From Candidatus Zhuqueibacterota bacterium (GTDB lineage: Bacteria; Zhuqueibacterota; Zhuqueibacteria; Residuimicrobiales; Krinioviventaceae): a DNA stretch of 49,527 nt. The translations under genes were made by a program, and so were the position numbers. The DNA lies in NCBI GenBank assembly GCA_016928775.1, contig JAFGKD010000056.1, forward strand, positions 1 to 49,527, written 5' to 3'. Shown here in pieces: positions 8,596-16,745 of this stretch; within the stretch, counting starts at the first letter, position 1; every line of letters starts with the position of its first letter. Under the pieces are notes generated by a model, which searched no databases, had not been told where the DNA came from, and saw only the letters and a program-made list of their open reading frames with translations.

Positions 8596-9771
8596 ATGGT
8601 GAATGAAAAAATTCAGCAAGCAATTGACATCTGTCACGAAAAAGCTATTGATATGTGGCTAACGTTTGCCCGTGAGACAGGCTCTACTCCTGATCCTATG
8701 CTGGATTTAATTTTGGGAACGTCCTGCACCTGGCCATCGGCTTTTATGATTACCGCAAGCGGCGATTCGATTGCCATAGTTGGTAGCCTGGATGTGCAAA
8801 ATATAAAAGATCATGCAGATTATCAGGTCATCGGTTATGTCGATTCAATAAAAGACGATTTGCTGAATACATTAATAAAGTATGATCCCCAAAAAATCGC
8901 TATTAATTACTCCACCAATGATGTGATGGCTGACGGCCTGTCATATGGCATGTATCTTATTCTGACGGATTATCTTAAAGATTCACCCTATATCAATCGA
9001 CTGATTTCCAGCGAAGCTCTTGTCGCCGCACTTCGTGGTCGAAAATCAGAAGCCGAGCTCGAATTCATCAAAGACGCCATTGCAGAGACTTTGGATATAT
9101 TTGACAAAGTGACCCAATGGCTGCGGATCGGCTTGTCAGAAAAACAGGTCGCCGAATTTATCAAAAACGAGGTGAAAGATCGGAACCTGGGATTGGCATG
9201 GGATGAAGCTCATTGTCCGGCAGTTTTTACCGGGCCCGATACCGCTGGCGCGCATGCCGGGCCCACAGATCGTAAAATTCAGCCCGGTCATGTCATGAAT
9301 ATCGACTTTGGTGTCCGTAAGAATGGCTATGTATCCGATTTGCAGCGAACCTGGTACTTTTTGCGTCCCGGTGAAGCAGATGCGCCCGATGAAGTGAAGC
9401 ATGGCTTCACCATCATCCGGGATGCCATCCAAATGGCAGCGGACGCTCTCAAACCCGGCGTACAGGGCTGGGAAGTGGATGCGATCGCTCGACATTATAT
9501 TACGAGTGCCGGCTATGAAGAATATCCGCACGGACTCGGACACCAGGTGGGCCGTCAGGCGCACGACGGCTCGGCTATGCTGTGTCCCAAATGGGATCGC
9601 TACAAAAACATTCCCTATTCTGTGGTCGAAGCGGGTCAGGTTTACACGATTGAGCCTCGGCTAACGATTCCAGGATACGGCATTGCAACCATCGAGGAAA
9701 TTGTTGTGGTGACCGAAAATGGTTGTGAATTTCTGTCATCACCGCAGAGAGAATTGATTTTAATTGGATGA
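8596..9771 (+). CDS. M24-family (Xaa-Pro type) metallopeptidase
   Basis: A creatinase/prolidase-like N-terminal domain (about 1-155) is followed by a pita-bread M24 catalytic domain. All five metal ligands are visible: D237 (MNIDFGV), D248 (YVSDLQR), H316 (GLGHQVG), E353 (YTIEPRL) and E367 (ATIEEIV). There is no signal peptide, so the enzyme is cytoplasmic and probably cleaves Xaa-Pro dipeptides or the N-terminal residue before proline. At 391 residues it is usual for the family. AGG precedes the ATG by about 8 bases. A terminator upstream suggests its own promoter, but I could not see a convincing one. Confidence 0.9.
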   Translation: MVNEKIQQAIDICHEKAIDMWLTFARETGSTPDPMLDLILGTSCTWPSAFMITASGDSIAIVGSLDVQNIKDHADYQVIGYVDSIKDDLLNTLIKYDPQKIAINYSTNDVMADGLSYGMYLILTDYLKDSPYINRLISSEALVAALRGRKSEAELEFIKDAIAETLDIFDKVTQWLRIGLSEKQVAEFIKNEVKDRNLGLAWDEAHCPAVFTGPDTAGAHAGPTDRKIQPGHVMNIDFGVRKNGYVSDLQRTWYFLRPGEADAPDEVKHGFTIIRDAIQMAADALKPGVQGWEVDAIARHYITSAGYEEYPHGLGHQVGRQAHDGSAMLCPKWDRYKNIPYSVVEAGQVYTIEPRLTIPGYGIATIEEIVVVTENGCEFLSSPQRELILIG

Positions 9772-9906
9772 CGTGCTGTCGCACTCCGTCTGTTGCGCTC
9801 CGGGGTGAATCCTCACTCTGCATTTTCTCCTGCCCGCTTGTACTTTCATACGACACCTGAAAGGGTTTGTGAGCAATGTCTGATCAAGCGATAAGGAGAG
9901 CATCTG

Positions 9907-11871
9907 ATGACTTGTCATCGTGTTTTTTTAGTGCTTTTTGTCATTTTTATCATGGCGGGGATGCGGATTTATTCGCAAGAGGGTGGGAGCACAGCAAAAG
10001 AGTTTTTGCCGGATTCTTCCAAAACAGCCCATATAGAGGCACTTGTGCCAGCAGTGGTCGATTACCAGGGATTTCTCTCGACACCAACAGGCGAACCGAT
10101 ATCCGGCTCATTGCCGATGACGTTCAGCTTGTGGGACGATCAAAATGGCGGTAATGAGCTGTGGCGGGAACGACAATCGATCGATTGTCGCCTCGGGTAT
10201 TTCACCTCGTCCCTTGGCATGGTGACGCCGATGGCAATAGAGATGTGGGGGGGTGAGCCCCGTTGGTTACAAGTTGAAATTGATGGCGAACGAATGACGC
10301 CGAGGAAACGTATCAATGCAGTGCCGCACGCCCTCAATGCCAATGATGCGGCAGCTTTGAACGGTCTTCCGGCGACATCTTTTTATACCAAAGCACAGGC
10401 AAATTCCGCAACAGCGAACGACATCGACGCGGCCAAACTCGGCGGCGTCGAAGCAGCCCAATATCTCACCAAAAGCCAGGCCAATTCCCAATATTTAAAC
10501 AAAACACTGTCCAATACGATCACCAGCAATATGATTGTCGATGGTACCATTCAAAGACAAGACATTGGCTTTGATCTTGGCGTCGGTGGCGGCAATATTT
10601 CAAAAATTATCGCTGAAAACGGGCTTGAAGGTGGCGGTGCCAGCGGTGATGTTCACCTGGGACTCTCCGCTCCCTATCACTCGGGGCAGGCATTCGACAC
10701 TCGTTTTGCAAAGCGCGGCGAACCTAATGGCATCACCAGTGTGATGATTGCGGATGACGGCGTTACCTCAGCGGATATAAAGAATGGCACAATTCAACCG
10801 CATGATTTAGCCTTTACTGCCGGTACCATCAACGAGGTTATCGCCGCCGGTGGTTTGTCGGGCGGCGGCAAGATGGGTTCAGTCACACTTTCTCTTGCGG
10901 ACCGTTACCAAAGCGGTGCGGCTTATGATGCACGATTTGTCCCGCGTGGCGAAGCGAATGGCGTCACTGCCGCTATGATCCGCGACGGCGACATCACATC
11001 CGTTGATATTAAAGATGGCTCAATTCGGGAACAAGATATGGCCTTTACCGCAGGTGATATAACCGCAGTGCGCGGCACAAATGGCCTCACGGGTTATGCC
11101 CAGGAAGGTGAGGCAGTGCTTGGTTTGACAACAGACTATCAGAGCGGCTCCATATTTGATACCCGTTTTCTCAAACGAAACGAGTCAAATATGATTACCG
11201 GCGAAATGATTGTACAAGGTGATATTTCTGGTAAGCATATTTCTCCCAATTTTTGGGTACAACAGGATAAATCGAGCGGCGCTGTGATGAGCGCTTATAA
11301 TCAATCGATGATCCAAAGTACATCTGGATTAGAGGGACATGGCCATAACGGTGTGCGTGGCATTGGCACTCACACTGGTGTGTATGGGGAAGGTGCTATC
11401 TACGGTGTGTACGCCAGGAATACTGATCCGCAAAACTATGCCCTGTACGTCGAGGGTGTTGCGCATTGTACCAGCGGCGAATGGGGTGATGTCGCTGAAT
11501 ATATCAGTTCAAATGAACGTCTCGAACCCGGCGACGTGGTTATCATCGATACAGATTCGGCACACAAAATGAAACGCTGCGCTGAGGTATCGGATACGCG
11601 CGTTGCGGGGATCATCTCTTCGGAACCCACAATTACAGTTGGACTTGAAAAACCGGGGGACAATAAATACCCGCTTGCTTTGGCGGGCATCGTCCCTTGC
11701 AAGGTTGTTGCCTTAGAGCCAATCCATCCCGGAGACCTGTTGACGACATCGAGTCACCAGGGATGCGCTCAAAAAGCGACCGAACCAAAGCCTGGAAGTA
11801 TCGTTGGCAAAGCCCTCGAGGGATTAGCGTCGGGATACGGTGTGATCAAAGTCCTGGTTACGCTGCAATAG
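9907..11871 (+). CDS. Exported repeat protein with C-terminal beta-rich domain, function unknown
   Basis: This 654-residue protein starts with a signal peptide (about residues 1-23, ending IYSQ) after an AAGGAGAG ribosome site. Residues 50-150 resemble a carbohydrate or surface-binding beta domain (VDYQGFLSTPTGEPISGSL, RWLQVEIDG). The middle holds two exact-length 77-residue repeats (10714-11175) and a shorter degenerate copy before them, each with a TSxDIKxGxI-like core and an AYDARF-like end, reminiscent of trimeric fibre stalks. The end (about 530-654) is a domain seen in many large exported proteins of environmental bacteria (GDVAEY, EPGDVVIID, LAGIVPCKV, PGDLLTTS). It has no sorting tail of its own; the next gene encodes one. 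I do not recognise a specific function. Confidence 0.7.
   Translation: MTCHRVFLVLFVIFIMAGMRIYSQEGGSTAKEFLPDSSKTAHIEALVPAVVDYQGFLSTPTGEPISGSLPMTFSLWDDQNGGNELWRERQSIDCRLGYFTSSLGMVTPMAIEMWGGEPRWLQVEIDGERMTPRKRINAVPHALNANDAAALNGLPATSFYTKAQANSATANDIDAAKLGGVEAAQYLTKSQANSQYLNKTLSNTITSNMIVDGTIQRQDIGFDLGVGGGNISKIIAENGLEGGGASGDVHLGLSAPYHSGQAFDTRFAKRGEPNGITSVMIADDGVTSADIKNGTIQPHDLAFTAGTINEVIAAGGLSGGGKMGSVTLSLADRYQSGAAYDARFVPRGEANGVTAAMIRDGDITSVDIKDGSIREQDMAFTAGDITAVRGTNGLTGYAQEGEAVLGLTTDYQSGSIFDTRFLKRNESNMITGEMIVQGDISGKHISPNFWVQQDKSSGAVMSAYNQSMIQSTSGLEGHGHNGVRGIGTHTGVYGEGAIYGVYARNTDPQNYALYVEGVAHCTSGEWGDVAEYISSNERLEPGDVVIIDTDSAHKMKRCAEVSDTRVAGIISSEPTITVGLEKPGDNKYPLALAGIVPCKVVALEPIHPGDLLTTSSHQGCAQKATEPKPGSIVGKALEGLASGYGVIKVLVTLQ
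10714..11175 (+). repeat. Two tandem 231-bp (77-residue) in-frame repeats
   Basis: Units 10714-10944 and 10945-11175 each begin with an Arg-Gly-Glu or similar hinge and end with a DxRF motif followed by Lys/Pro-Arg. The proteins align without gaps over 77 residues but differ at many positions, so these are old duplications. A third, shorter unit precedes them (about 10498-10713) and lacks the VTSADIKNG stretch. Confidence 0.75.
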
Positions 11872-11886
11872 GGAGGGTGATAAACG

Positions 11887-12426
11887 ATGAAGTGGACTCT
11901 GAAAACTTTTGCATTCATCCTCATGCTGATGATTCGTCTGCCTAGTCAGACATCGGAAATGTCATCGACAAGTTATTCCATCAAGCGCAGTTCAGTTCTT
12001 AGCGCTGGCGAAACGGCGATCGGCCAATCCTATGTACTAGATTATCAACTCGGTTTACCACACCTGGGGGGGATGGAAGGTGGTCAATTTATTATAGGTG
12101 CATCCGTTGTTATCAAAGCTGTTGAGGGGGACAATACACCGCCATCAACCTATTCTCTTTCGCAAAATTACCCGAATCCTTTTAACCAGCGGACAAAGTT
12201 TCTTTACGGCCTGCCGGCAAAGAGTGACATTGAAATCTCGGTCTATTCGGTGTTGGGCCAGCGTCTGCTCATACTCTTTTCGGGTGAGCAGAACGCTGGT
12301 CGATTTACCCTGGATTATAATGGGGTTGATGCATTCAATCGCCCCTTGCCGAGCGGTCTCTATTTCTGCCACATGACATCAACAAAAGGGTTTGACAAAA
12401 CGATTAAATTTGCTATCTTGCGTTAA
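11887..12426 (+). CDS. Small secreted protein with FlgD-like/Por-type C-terminal sorting domain
   Basis: At 179 residues this has a signal peptide (about 1-24), a short middle segment (SYSIKRSSVLSAGE, DYQLGLPHLGG) and a C-terminal domain from about residue 92: LSQNYPNPFNQRTKF, then ISVYSVLGQRL, PSGLYFCHM and a final KTIKFAILR. That pattern is the FlgD-like Ig/T9SS type A-like tail common in Calditrichota, KSB1 and Bacteroidetes-related bacteria, which directs export or cell-surface attachment. A GGGAGGG ribosome site precedes the ATG, 15 bases after the preceding gene, so the two probably act together at the cell surface. Confidence 0.75.
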   Translation: MKWTLKTFAFILMLMIRLPSQTSEMSSTSYSIKRSSVLSAGETAIGQSYVLDYQLGLPHLGGMEGGQFIIGASVVIKAVEGDNTPPSTYSLSQNYPNPFNQRTKFLYGLPAKSDIEISVYSVLGQRLLILFSGEQNAGRFTLDYNGVDAFNRPLPSGLYFCHMTSTKGFDKTIKFAILR

Positions 12427-12535
12427 CGAGTCAAAAAGTTGTTAAGGAGGATTGATCGTGCGATAGCACCTTTACGATGATTATAAGTACAGAAATTTTT
12501 TTACGCTCAGAGTAGCTGTACAATAAGAGGTGTTT

Positions 12536-13156
12536 GTGAATATAGAATCTATCATCGTAGGCCCGATTCAAGTCAACTGCTTTATTATCACATGTCCAGT
12601 ATCGAACCAATCCGCAATCGTTGATCCCGGTGATGACGCGGAAAATATCCTCAAAACTATCCGATCCAAATCGCTTGACCTCAAGTATATCCTGCTCACG
12701 CACGGTCATTTTGATCATATTGGTGCGGTGTCAGAGGTGAAATCGGCGACCGGCGCCGAAATTTTTATGCACAAAGCCGATACGTTTTTGGTTCAGGGCG
12801 CAGCATTGCAAGCGCAAGCCTTTGGTCTGCCGGCACCGGACACTTTTGTCATTGATAGTTTTATAGATGATGGCGACAACATCTCCGTCGGCGAATTCAA
12901 TGCCTCTGTTTTGACAACACCCGGACACTCTCCGGGAGGTGTGTGCTTTAAATTTGAAAATGACATTTTTGCTGGCGACACACTTTTTTATGGCGGTATT
13001 GGCCGCACAGATTTGCCCGGTGGTGATTATCGGCAACTCATCGCATCTATTAAAAATAAATTGTTTGTGCTACCCGATTCCATGCGGGTGTTTTGCGGCC
13101 ATGGTCCATCAACAACCATTCGACGGGAAAAGAAATATAATCCGTTTATCCAATAA
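12536..13156 (+). CDS. Metallo-beta-lactamase-fold hydrolase (glyoxalase II-like)
   Basis: This 206-residue protein has the zinc-binding motif THGHFDHIGAV (HxHxDH) and later histidines in TTPGHSPGGV and CGHGPST, with the metal-bridging aspartate in FAGDTLF. The compact form without extra C-terminal domain is like YcbL-type hydrolases related to hydroxyacylglutathione hydrolase. The substrate is not certain. I use GTG at 12536 because AAGAGG sits 5 bases before it; a GTG at 12530 overlaps that site. The next gene, a ferredoxin subunit, begins 82 bases later on the same strand. Confidence 0.85.
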   Translation: MNIESIIVGPIQVNCFIITCPVSNQSAIVDPGDDAENILKTIRSKSLDLKYILLTHGHFDHIGAVSEVKSATGAEIFMHKADTFLVQGAALQAQAFGLPAPDTFVIDSFIDDGDNISVGEFNASVLTTPGHSPGGVCFKFENDIFAGDTLFYGGIGRTDLPGGDYRQLIASIKNKLFVLPDSMRVFCGHGPSTTIRREKKYNPFIQ

Positions 13157-13238
13157 TTAAGATGTGCGGAATGATATAGAAATTATCGCAGTACAAGTTT
13201 GTACACTGCAGGACTTTGCAAAAATTGACAGGATTTTT

Positions 13239-13496
13239 ATGAATGAATCGATAGGACTCAAGGCACACAAAGTTATTATCAATGAGGATGAGTGCAAAGG
13301 GTGTGGTCTGTGCATTGAGATGTGTCCAAAGGATGTATTATTTGAGCAGCCTCATCTCAATCGTATGGGATATCATCCGGCTGGCTATAGAGGTGAGGGC
13401 TGTATTGGCTGCGGCCACTGTTTTTATGCGTGTCCGGAACCGGGCGCCATTACGGTACTGAAAAAAGGGTATGTGGAAATCGAGGAGGAGGTGTAA
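13239..13496 (+). CDS. 2-oxoacid:ferredoxin oxidoreductase, ferredoxin-like delta subunit
   Basis: An 85-residue protein with two 4Fe-4S motifs: [12 protein letters not shown] and [12 protein letters not shown]. This is the KorD/VorD/PorD type of small ferredoxin subunit that takes electrons from the TPP-dependent core. I start it at the ATG at 13239, with ACAGGA just upstream; an upstream GTG (13164) would add 25 residues unlike the family. Its stop codon overlaps the start of the alpha subunit (TAATG), indicating coupled translation. Confidence 0.9.
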   Translation: MNESIGLKAHKVIINEDECKGCGLCIEMCPKDVLFEQPHLNRMGYHPAGYRGEGCIGCGHCFYACPEPGAITVLKKGYVEIEEEV

Positions 13497-14545
13497 TGGC
13501 AAAGCAGCTTATTAAAGGAAACGAAGCGATTGTCAAAGGAGCGATTCTCGCCGGTTGTCGTTTCTTTTTTGGGTATCCGATCACTCCGGCATCCGAGATT
13601 GCCGAAGCGGCTGCCTATTATCTGCCGCGTGTGGGTGGAACTTTTTTGCAGGCGGAGAGCGAAATTGCCTCGATCAATATGCTGTACGGCGCGGCGTCCG
13701 GTGGCGTGCGCGCAATGACCGCTTCGTCCAGTCCCGGCATTAGCCTGAAACAGGAAGGCATCTCCTATTGCGCTGGTTCCGAACTGCCTGTGGTCATTGT
13801 TGATATCATGCGCGGTGGTCCGGGCCTCGGCAATATTGCGCCGGAACAATCGGATTATAACCAGATGATTAAAGGTGGTGGACACGGCAATTATAAAGTC
13901 ATCGCGCTTGCCCCCAACTGCGCCCAGGAGATGTGCGATCTCACCATGTTGGCGTTCGAGTTGGCAGATAAATATCGGAATCCGGCAGCCATTATGGCCG
14001 ATGGATTCATCGGTCAAATGATGGAACCGGTTGAATTCCCGGAGGCGCTACCACGTCTGGAGAAAAAAGAGTGGGCCATCTATGCCGAGGGTCAAGATGA
14101 CGACAAGCTCATTTGTTCGATTCTGTTAGATCCGCCTGAGCTCGAGCAGCACAATATCAAACTGCAAGAAAAATATGCAAAAATTCGCCAAAATGAAGTG
14201 CGGTATGAAGATTATTATCTTGATGACGCTGATTTTATCCTCATTGGTTATGGGGTTGTTTCTCGCGTTTTGCAATCCGCTGTAGACGAGCTGCGCGCGG
14301 CGGGTATCAAAATTGGCATGCTGCGCCCCGTTTCCCTGTTCCCGTTTCCAACCGAGCATATCCAGCATCTGGCCGAACGCGTGAAAAAGTTTATTGTCAT
14401 AGAATTGTCGAACGGTCAGATGGTCGACGATGTGCGGCTGGCGGTGAATGGGGCAAAGCCGGTCGAATTTTATGGTCGTATGGGCGGTGTGGTTCCAACG
14501 ACCGACGAAATAATTGCTAATGTACGAAAAATAATAGAGGCGTAA
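13496..14545 (+). CDS. vorB: 2-oxoacid:ferredoxin oxidoreductase alpha subunit, VorB-like
   Basis: This 349-residue subunit begins [29 protein letters not shown] and contains [38 protein letters not shown] and [12 protein letters not shown], which closely follow the VorB family (2-ketoisovalerate:ferredoxin oxidoreductase), although KorA is related. The enzyme oxidatively decarboxylates a 2-oxoacid to its acyl-CoA and reduces ferredoxin. The ATG at 13496 sits behind GAGGAGGAGG and overlaps the preceding stop codon by one base. The substrate (branched-chain acid or 2-oxoglutarate) is not proven by sequence. Confidence 0.88.
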   Translation: MAKQLIKGNEAIVKGAILAGCRFFFGYPITPASEIAEAAAYYLPRVGGTFLQAESEIASINMLYGAASGGVRAMTASSSPGISLKQEGISYCAGSELPVVIVDIMRGGPGLGNIAPEQSDYNQMIKGGGHGNYKVIALAPNCAQEMCDLTMLAFELADKYRNPAAIMADGFIGQMMEPVEFPEALPRLEKKEWAIYAEGQDDDKLICSILLDPPELEQHNIKLQEKYAKIRQNEVRYEDYYLDDADFILIGYGVVSRVLQSAVDELRAAGIKIGMLRPVSLFPFPTEHIQHLAERVKKFIVIELSNGQMVDDVRLAVNGAKPVEFYGRMGGVVPTTDEIIANVRKIIEA

Positions 14546-14547
14546 AC

Positions 14548-15984
14548 ATGGCAGTGACGGCCTATAAAAAAGCAGCGAGCTTTTATGAATCTTATGAGCG
14601 CAAATCGGGACTGAAAGATGTGACTCACTACTGTCCCGGCTGCGGTCATGGCGTATTGCATAAACTCATCGCCGAGGCGCTCGATGATTTTAATGCAACG
14701 GACAAGACTGTGCTCATAAGTCCGGTGGGGTGCAGTGTTTTTGCTTATTACTATTTCAAAGTGGGCAATATCCAGTGTGCGCACGGACGGGCGCCCGCCG
14801 TGGCGACCGGCATCAAACGCGTACTCCCGCACAGCGTCACAATCGCCTATCAAGGTGATGGTGATTTGGCAGCCATAGGCGGCAACAATATACTGCAAGC
14901 TGCCAATCGCGGTGAAAATATCACGGTATTTTTTGTCAATAATGCCATTTACGGCATGACCGGTGGACAAATGGCGCCGACAACGCTGCTTGGGCAGAAA
15001 ACAACAACAACACCATACGGCCGTACCACGGCCAATGAGGGCATGCCGATGAAAGTTGCGGAGATCATCTCCCAACTCGATGCACCGGTCTATGTCGAAC
15101 GCGTGGCGATCACTGATGCGAAACATACAATGAAGACGCGCGCCGCCGTTCGTAAAGCGATAAAAAATCAATTGGAGAATAAAGGATTCTCTCTCGTCGA
15201 AGTGCTGTCTGTCTGCCCATCCGGCTGGAAGATGACACCAGTGCAAGCCAAGCAGTGGGTGGAAGAACACATGTTCAAGATATTCCCGCCGGGTGTGTAC
15301 AAAGACGAGTCCGCAGAACGTGATATCCGGGAAGCGAACAAGTTCATTTTTTCTACCGAGGATATTCGATCAAAACTCGATATTCCTTCCCAGGAGGTCA
15401 TAAAAAGCCAGATTCCACAAGTTCCTGAGAGATATAAAGATCCTCGAATGATTTTGGCAGGATTCGGTGGCCAGGGCATTTTAATGCTTGGTGTGGGCTT
15501 GTCCGAAGCCGGTATGGAGGCAGGCTATAATGTCTCCTGGATTCCGTCGTACGGACCTGAGATGCGCGGCGGTACTGCAAATTGTCATGTCAATCTGTCG
15601 ACGAATCGTGTTGGCTCGCCACTGGTCTCCAAACCCACGGTGCTTGTCGCCATGAACCTGCCCTCTCTCGACAAGTTTGAAGACTTGGTGGTGCCCGGCG
15701 GTTTGATTATCTACGATTCCTCTCTTATCAATCGTGCCCCCCAACGCGATGATGTTGAGGTTTTTGCCATTCCTGCCACTGAACTGGCAGACAAACTCGG
15801 CAATACGCGCGTGGCCAATATGATTATTTTGGGAGCCTATATTGAGTACACCGGCGTGCTGACCAAAGCGACAGTTTTGGATGCTCTGCCGAATTTTCTG
15901 AAAAAGAAAACGATGGTGCCGCTGAACAGGATAGCAATAGAAAAGGGCATCGAATTCGCCAGGCAGAAGATGAACAAATCCTGA
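14548..15984 (+). CDS. 2-oxoacid:ferredoxin oxidoreductase, fused beta-gamma subunit
   Basis: This 478-residue protein joins two subunits that are often separate. Residues 1-260 are the TPP-binding beta part (YCPGCGHGVLHKL, SPVGCSVF, the GDGDLAAIGGNN and VNNAIYGMTGGQ motifs, which hold Mg-TPP). After a linker, residues 300-478 are the gamma part (RMILAGFGGQGILMLG, SYGPEMRGGTANCHVNLS). It starts two bases after the alpha gene. With the two preceding genes it forms a complete 2-oxoacid oxidoreductase, which would give reduced ferredoxin for the Rnf complex. Confidence 0.92.
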   Translation: MAVTAYKKAASFYESYERKSGLKDVTHYCPGCGHGVLHKLIAEALDDFNATDKTVLISPVGCSVFAYYYFKVGNIQCAHGRAPAVATGIKRVLPHSVTIAYQGDGDLAAIGGNNILQAANRGENITVFFVNNAIYGMTGGQMAPTTLLGQKTTTTPYGRTTANEGMPMKVAEIISQLDAPVYVERVAITDAKHTMKTRAAVRKAIKNQLENKGFSLVEVLSVCPSGWKMTPVQAKQWVEEHMFKIFPPGVYKDESAERDIREANKFIFSTEDIRSKLDIPSQEVIKSQIPQVPERYKDPRMILAGFGGQGILMLGVGLSEAGMEAGYNVSWIPSYGPEMRGGTANCHVNLSTNRVGSPLVSKPTVLVAMNLPSLDKFEDLVVPGGLIIYDSSLINRAPQRDDVEVFAIPATELADKLGNTRVANMIILGAYIEYTGVLTKATVLDALPNFLKKKTMVPLNRIAIEKGIEFARQKMNKS

Positions 15985-16057
15985 CGACGCGGCCTATGTC
16001 GGTAAACAACGCAACAAATTTAAATGAAATTGTAATAGAGTAGAGCGGGGAAATGCC

Positions 16058-16234
16058 ATGCCATTCTATGACGACGACGGTACCGAGATTAATCCCGATC
16101 TCGTGCCAAAACCATCGTTGTGTGTAATGTGTAAACACGACGACGATCCCGAAAAATATATGTTTTGTATCCTCAACAGGTTCGATCAACAAGGTGAGGA
16201 TCAATTTTATTGCGATGCCTATGAAGCTTTATAA
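16058..16234 (+). CDS. 58-residue four-cysteine protein, function unknown
   Basis: An ATG at 16058 follows GGGG with a 7-base gap and opens a 58-codon frame ending in TAA. Cysteines lie at 22, 25, 37 and 52 (CVMC, then FC and FYC), the pattern of a small treble-clef or zinc-ribbon protein; the start is very acidic (DDDG). An upstream in-use frame was not found. A lipoprotein gene begins 24 bases after it. It is shorter than 60 residues and easily missed by gene finders. The role is unknown; metal or Fe-S binding is inference. Confidence 0.65.
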   Translation: MPFYDDDGTEINPDLVPKPSLCVMCKHDDDPEKYMFCILNRFDQQGEDQFYCDAYEAL

Positions 16235-16258
16235 TTCACAACCTGGAGGCTTGATCCA

Positions 16259-16696
16259 ATGAAAAAGCTGTTATCTGCTCTTCTCCTGTCCGCTTGTCTT
16301 TTGGGCTGTCAACATGTCGGATCAGATGACACCATCGCCCAAAAAGATGGCGTTTTTGTTCACATCAGCCATGGCGAGGATGATGTGCACCGGGTACTCA
16401 TGGGCCTGCACATGGCGGCGATTATGTCAGACGATCGTGATGTGCTGGTCTATTTTGACATCTCTGGAGTTCAGGTCGTTTTGCAAGAAAGTGAAGATCT
16501 GACCTTTAGCCATTTCCCCAGCTCACATACGCAAATTCAGAATTTGTTAGACAAAGGTGTCACGCTGATGGCGTGCCCGGGATGTCTGAAAGCAGCGGGA
16601 AAAACACCTGATGATTTGATGCCGGGTATTCAGGTTGCAGACAAGGAAAAGTTCTTCAATTTTACCTCCGGGCGAATTATAACCATTGACTATTGA
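16259..16696 (+). CDS. DsrE-like lipoprotein
   Basis: This 145-residue protein has a lipoprotein signal: a short lysine start, a hydrophobic stretch and a LLGC lipobox with C17 as the lipidated residue. The mature part (DGVFVHISHGEDD, GLHMAAIMSDDRDVLVYFDI, VTLMACPGCLKAAGK) resembles the DsrE/DsrF family of small sulfur-relay or peroxiredoxin-like proteins; the CPGC pair could be redox-active. GGAGG precedes the ATG. Its stop lies 49 bases before the DoxX-fusion gene, which has a similar CTGGAGG ribosome site. Homology is by eye only. Confidence 0.7.
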   Translation: MKKLLSALLLSACLLGCQHVGSDDTIAQKDGVFVHISHGEDDVHRVLMGLHMAAIMSDDRDVLVYFDISGVQVVLQESEDLTFSHFPSSHTQIQNLLDKGVTLMACPGCLKAAGKTPDDLMPGIQVADKEKFFNFTSGRIITIDY

Positions 16697-16745
16697 TGAC
16701 CATTCGTTTTTTGTCAAACGGACGACTAAACCTGGAGGTGACTCA

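Noticed and set aside
12444..12466. AAGGAGG followed by GTG, one codon and TAG
   Set aside because: A strong ribosome-like sequence, but the frame is only two codons long; it may be a relic and supports no gene.
14470..15270. 266-residue frame opposite the 2-oxoacid oxidoreductase gene
   Set aside because: Antisense to a well-conserved TPP domain; no ribosome site and no recognisable domain.
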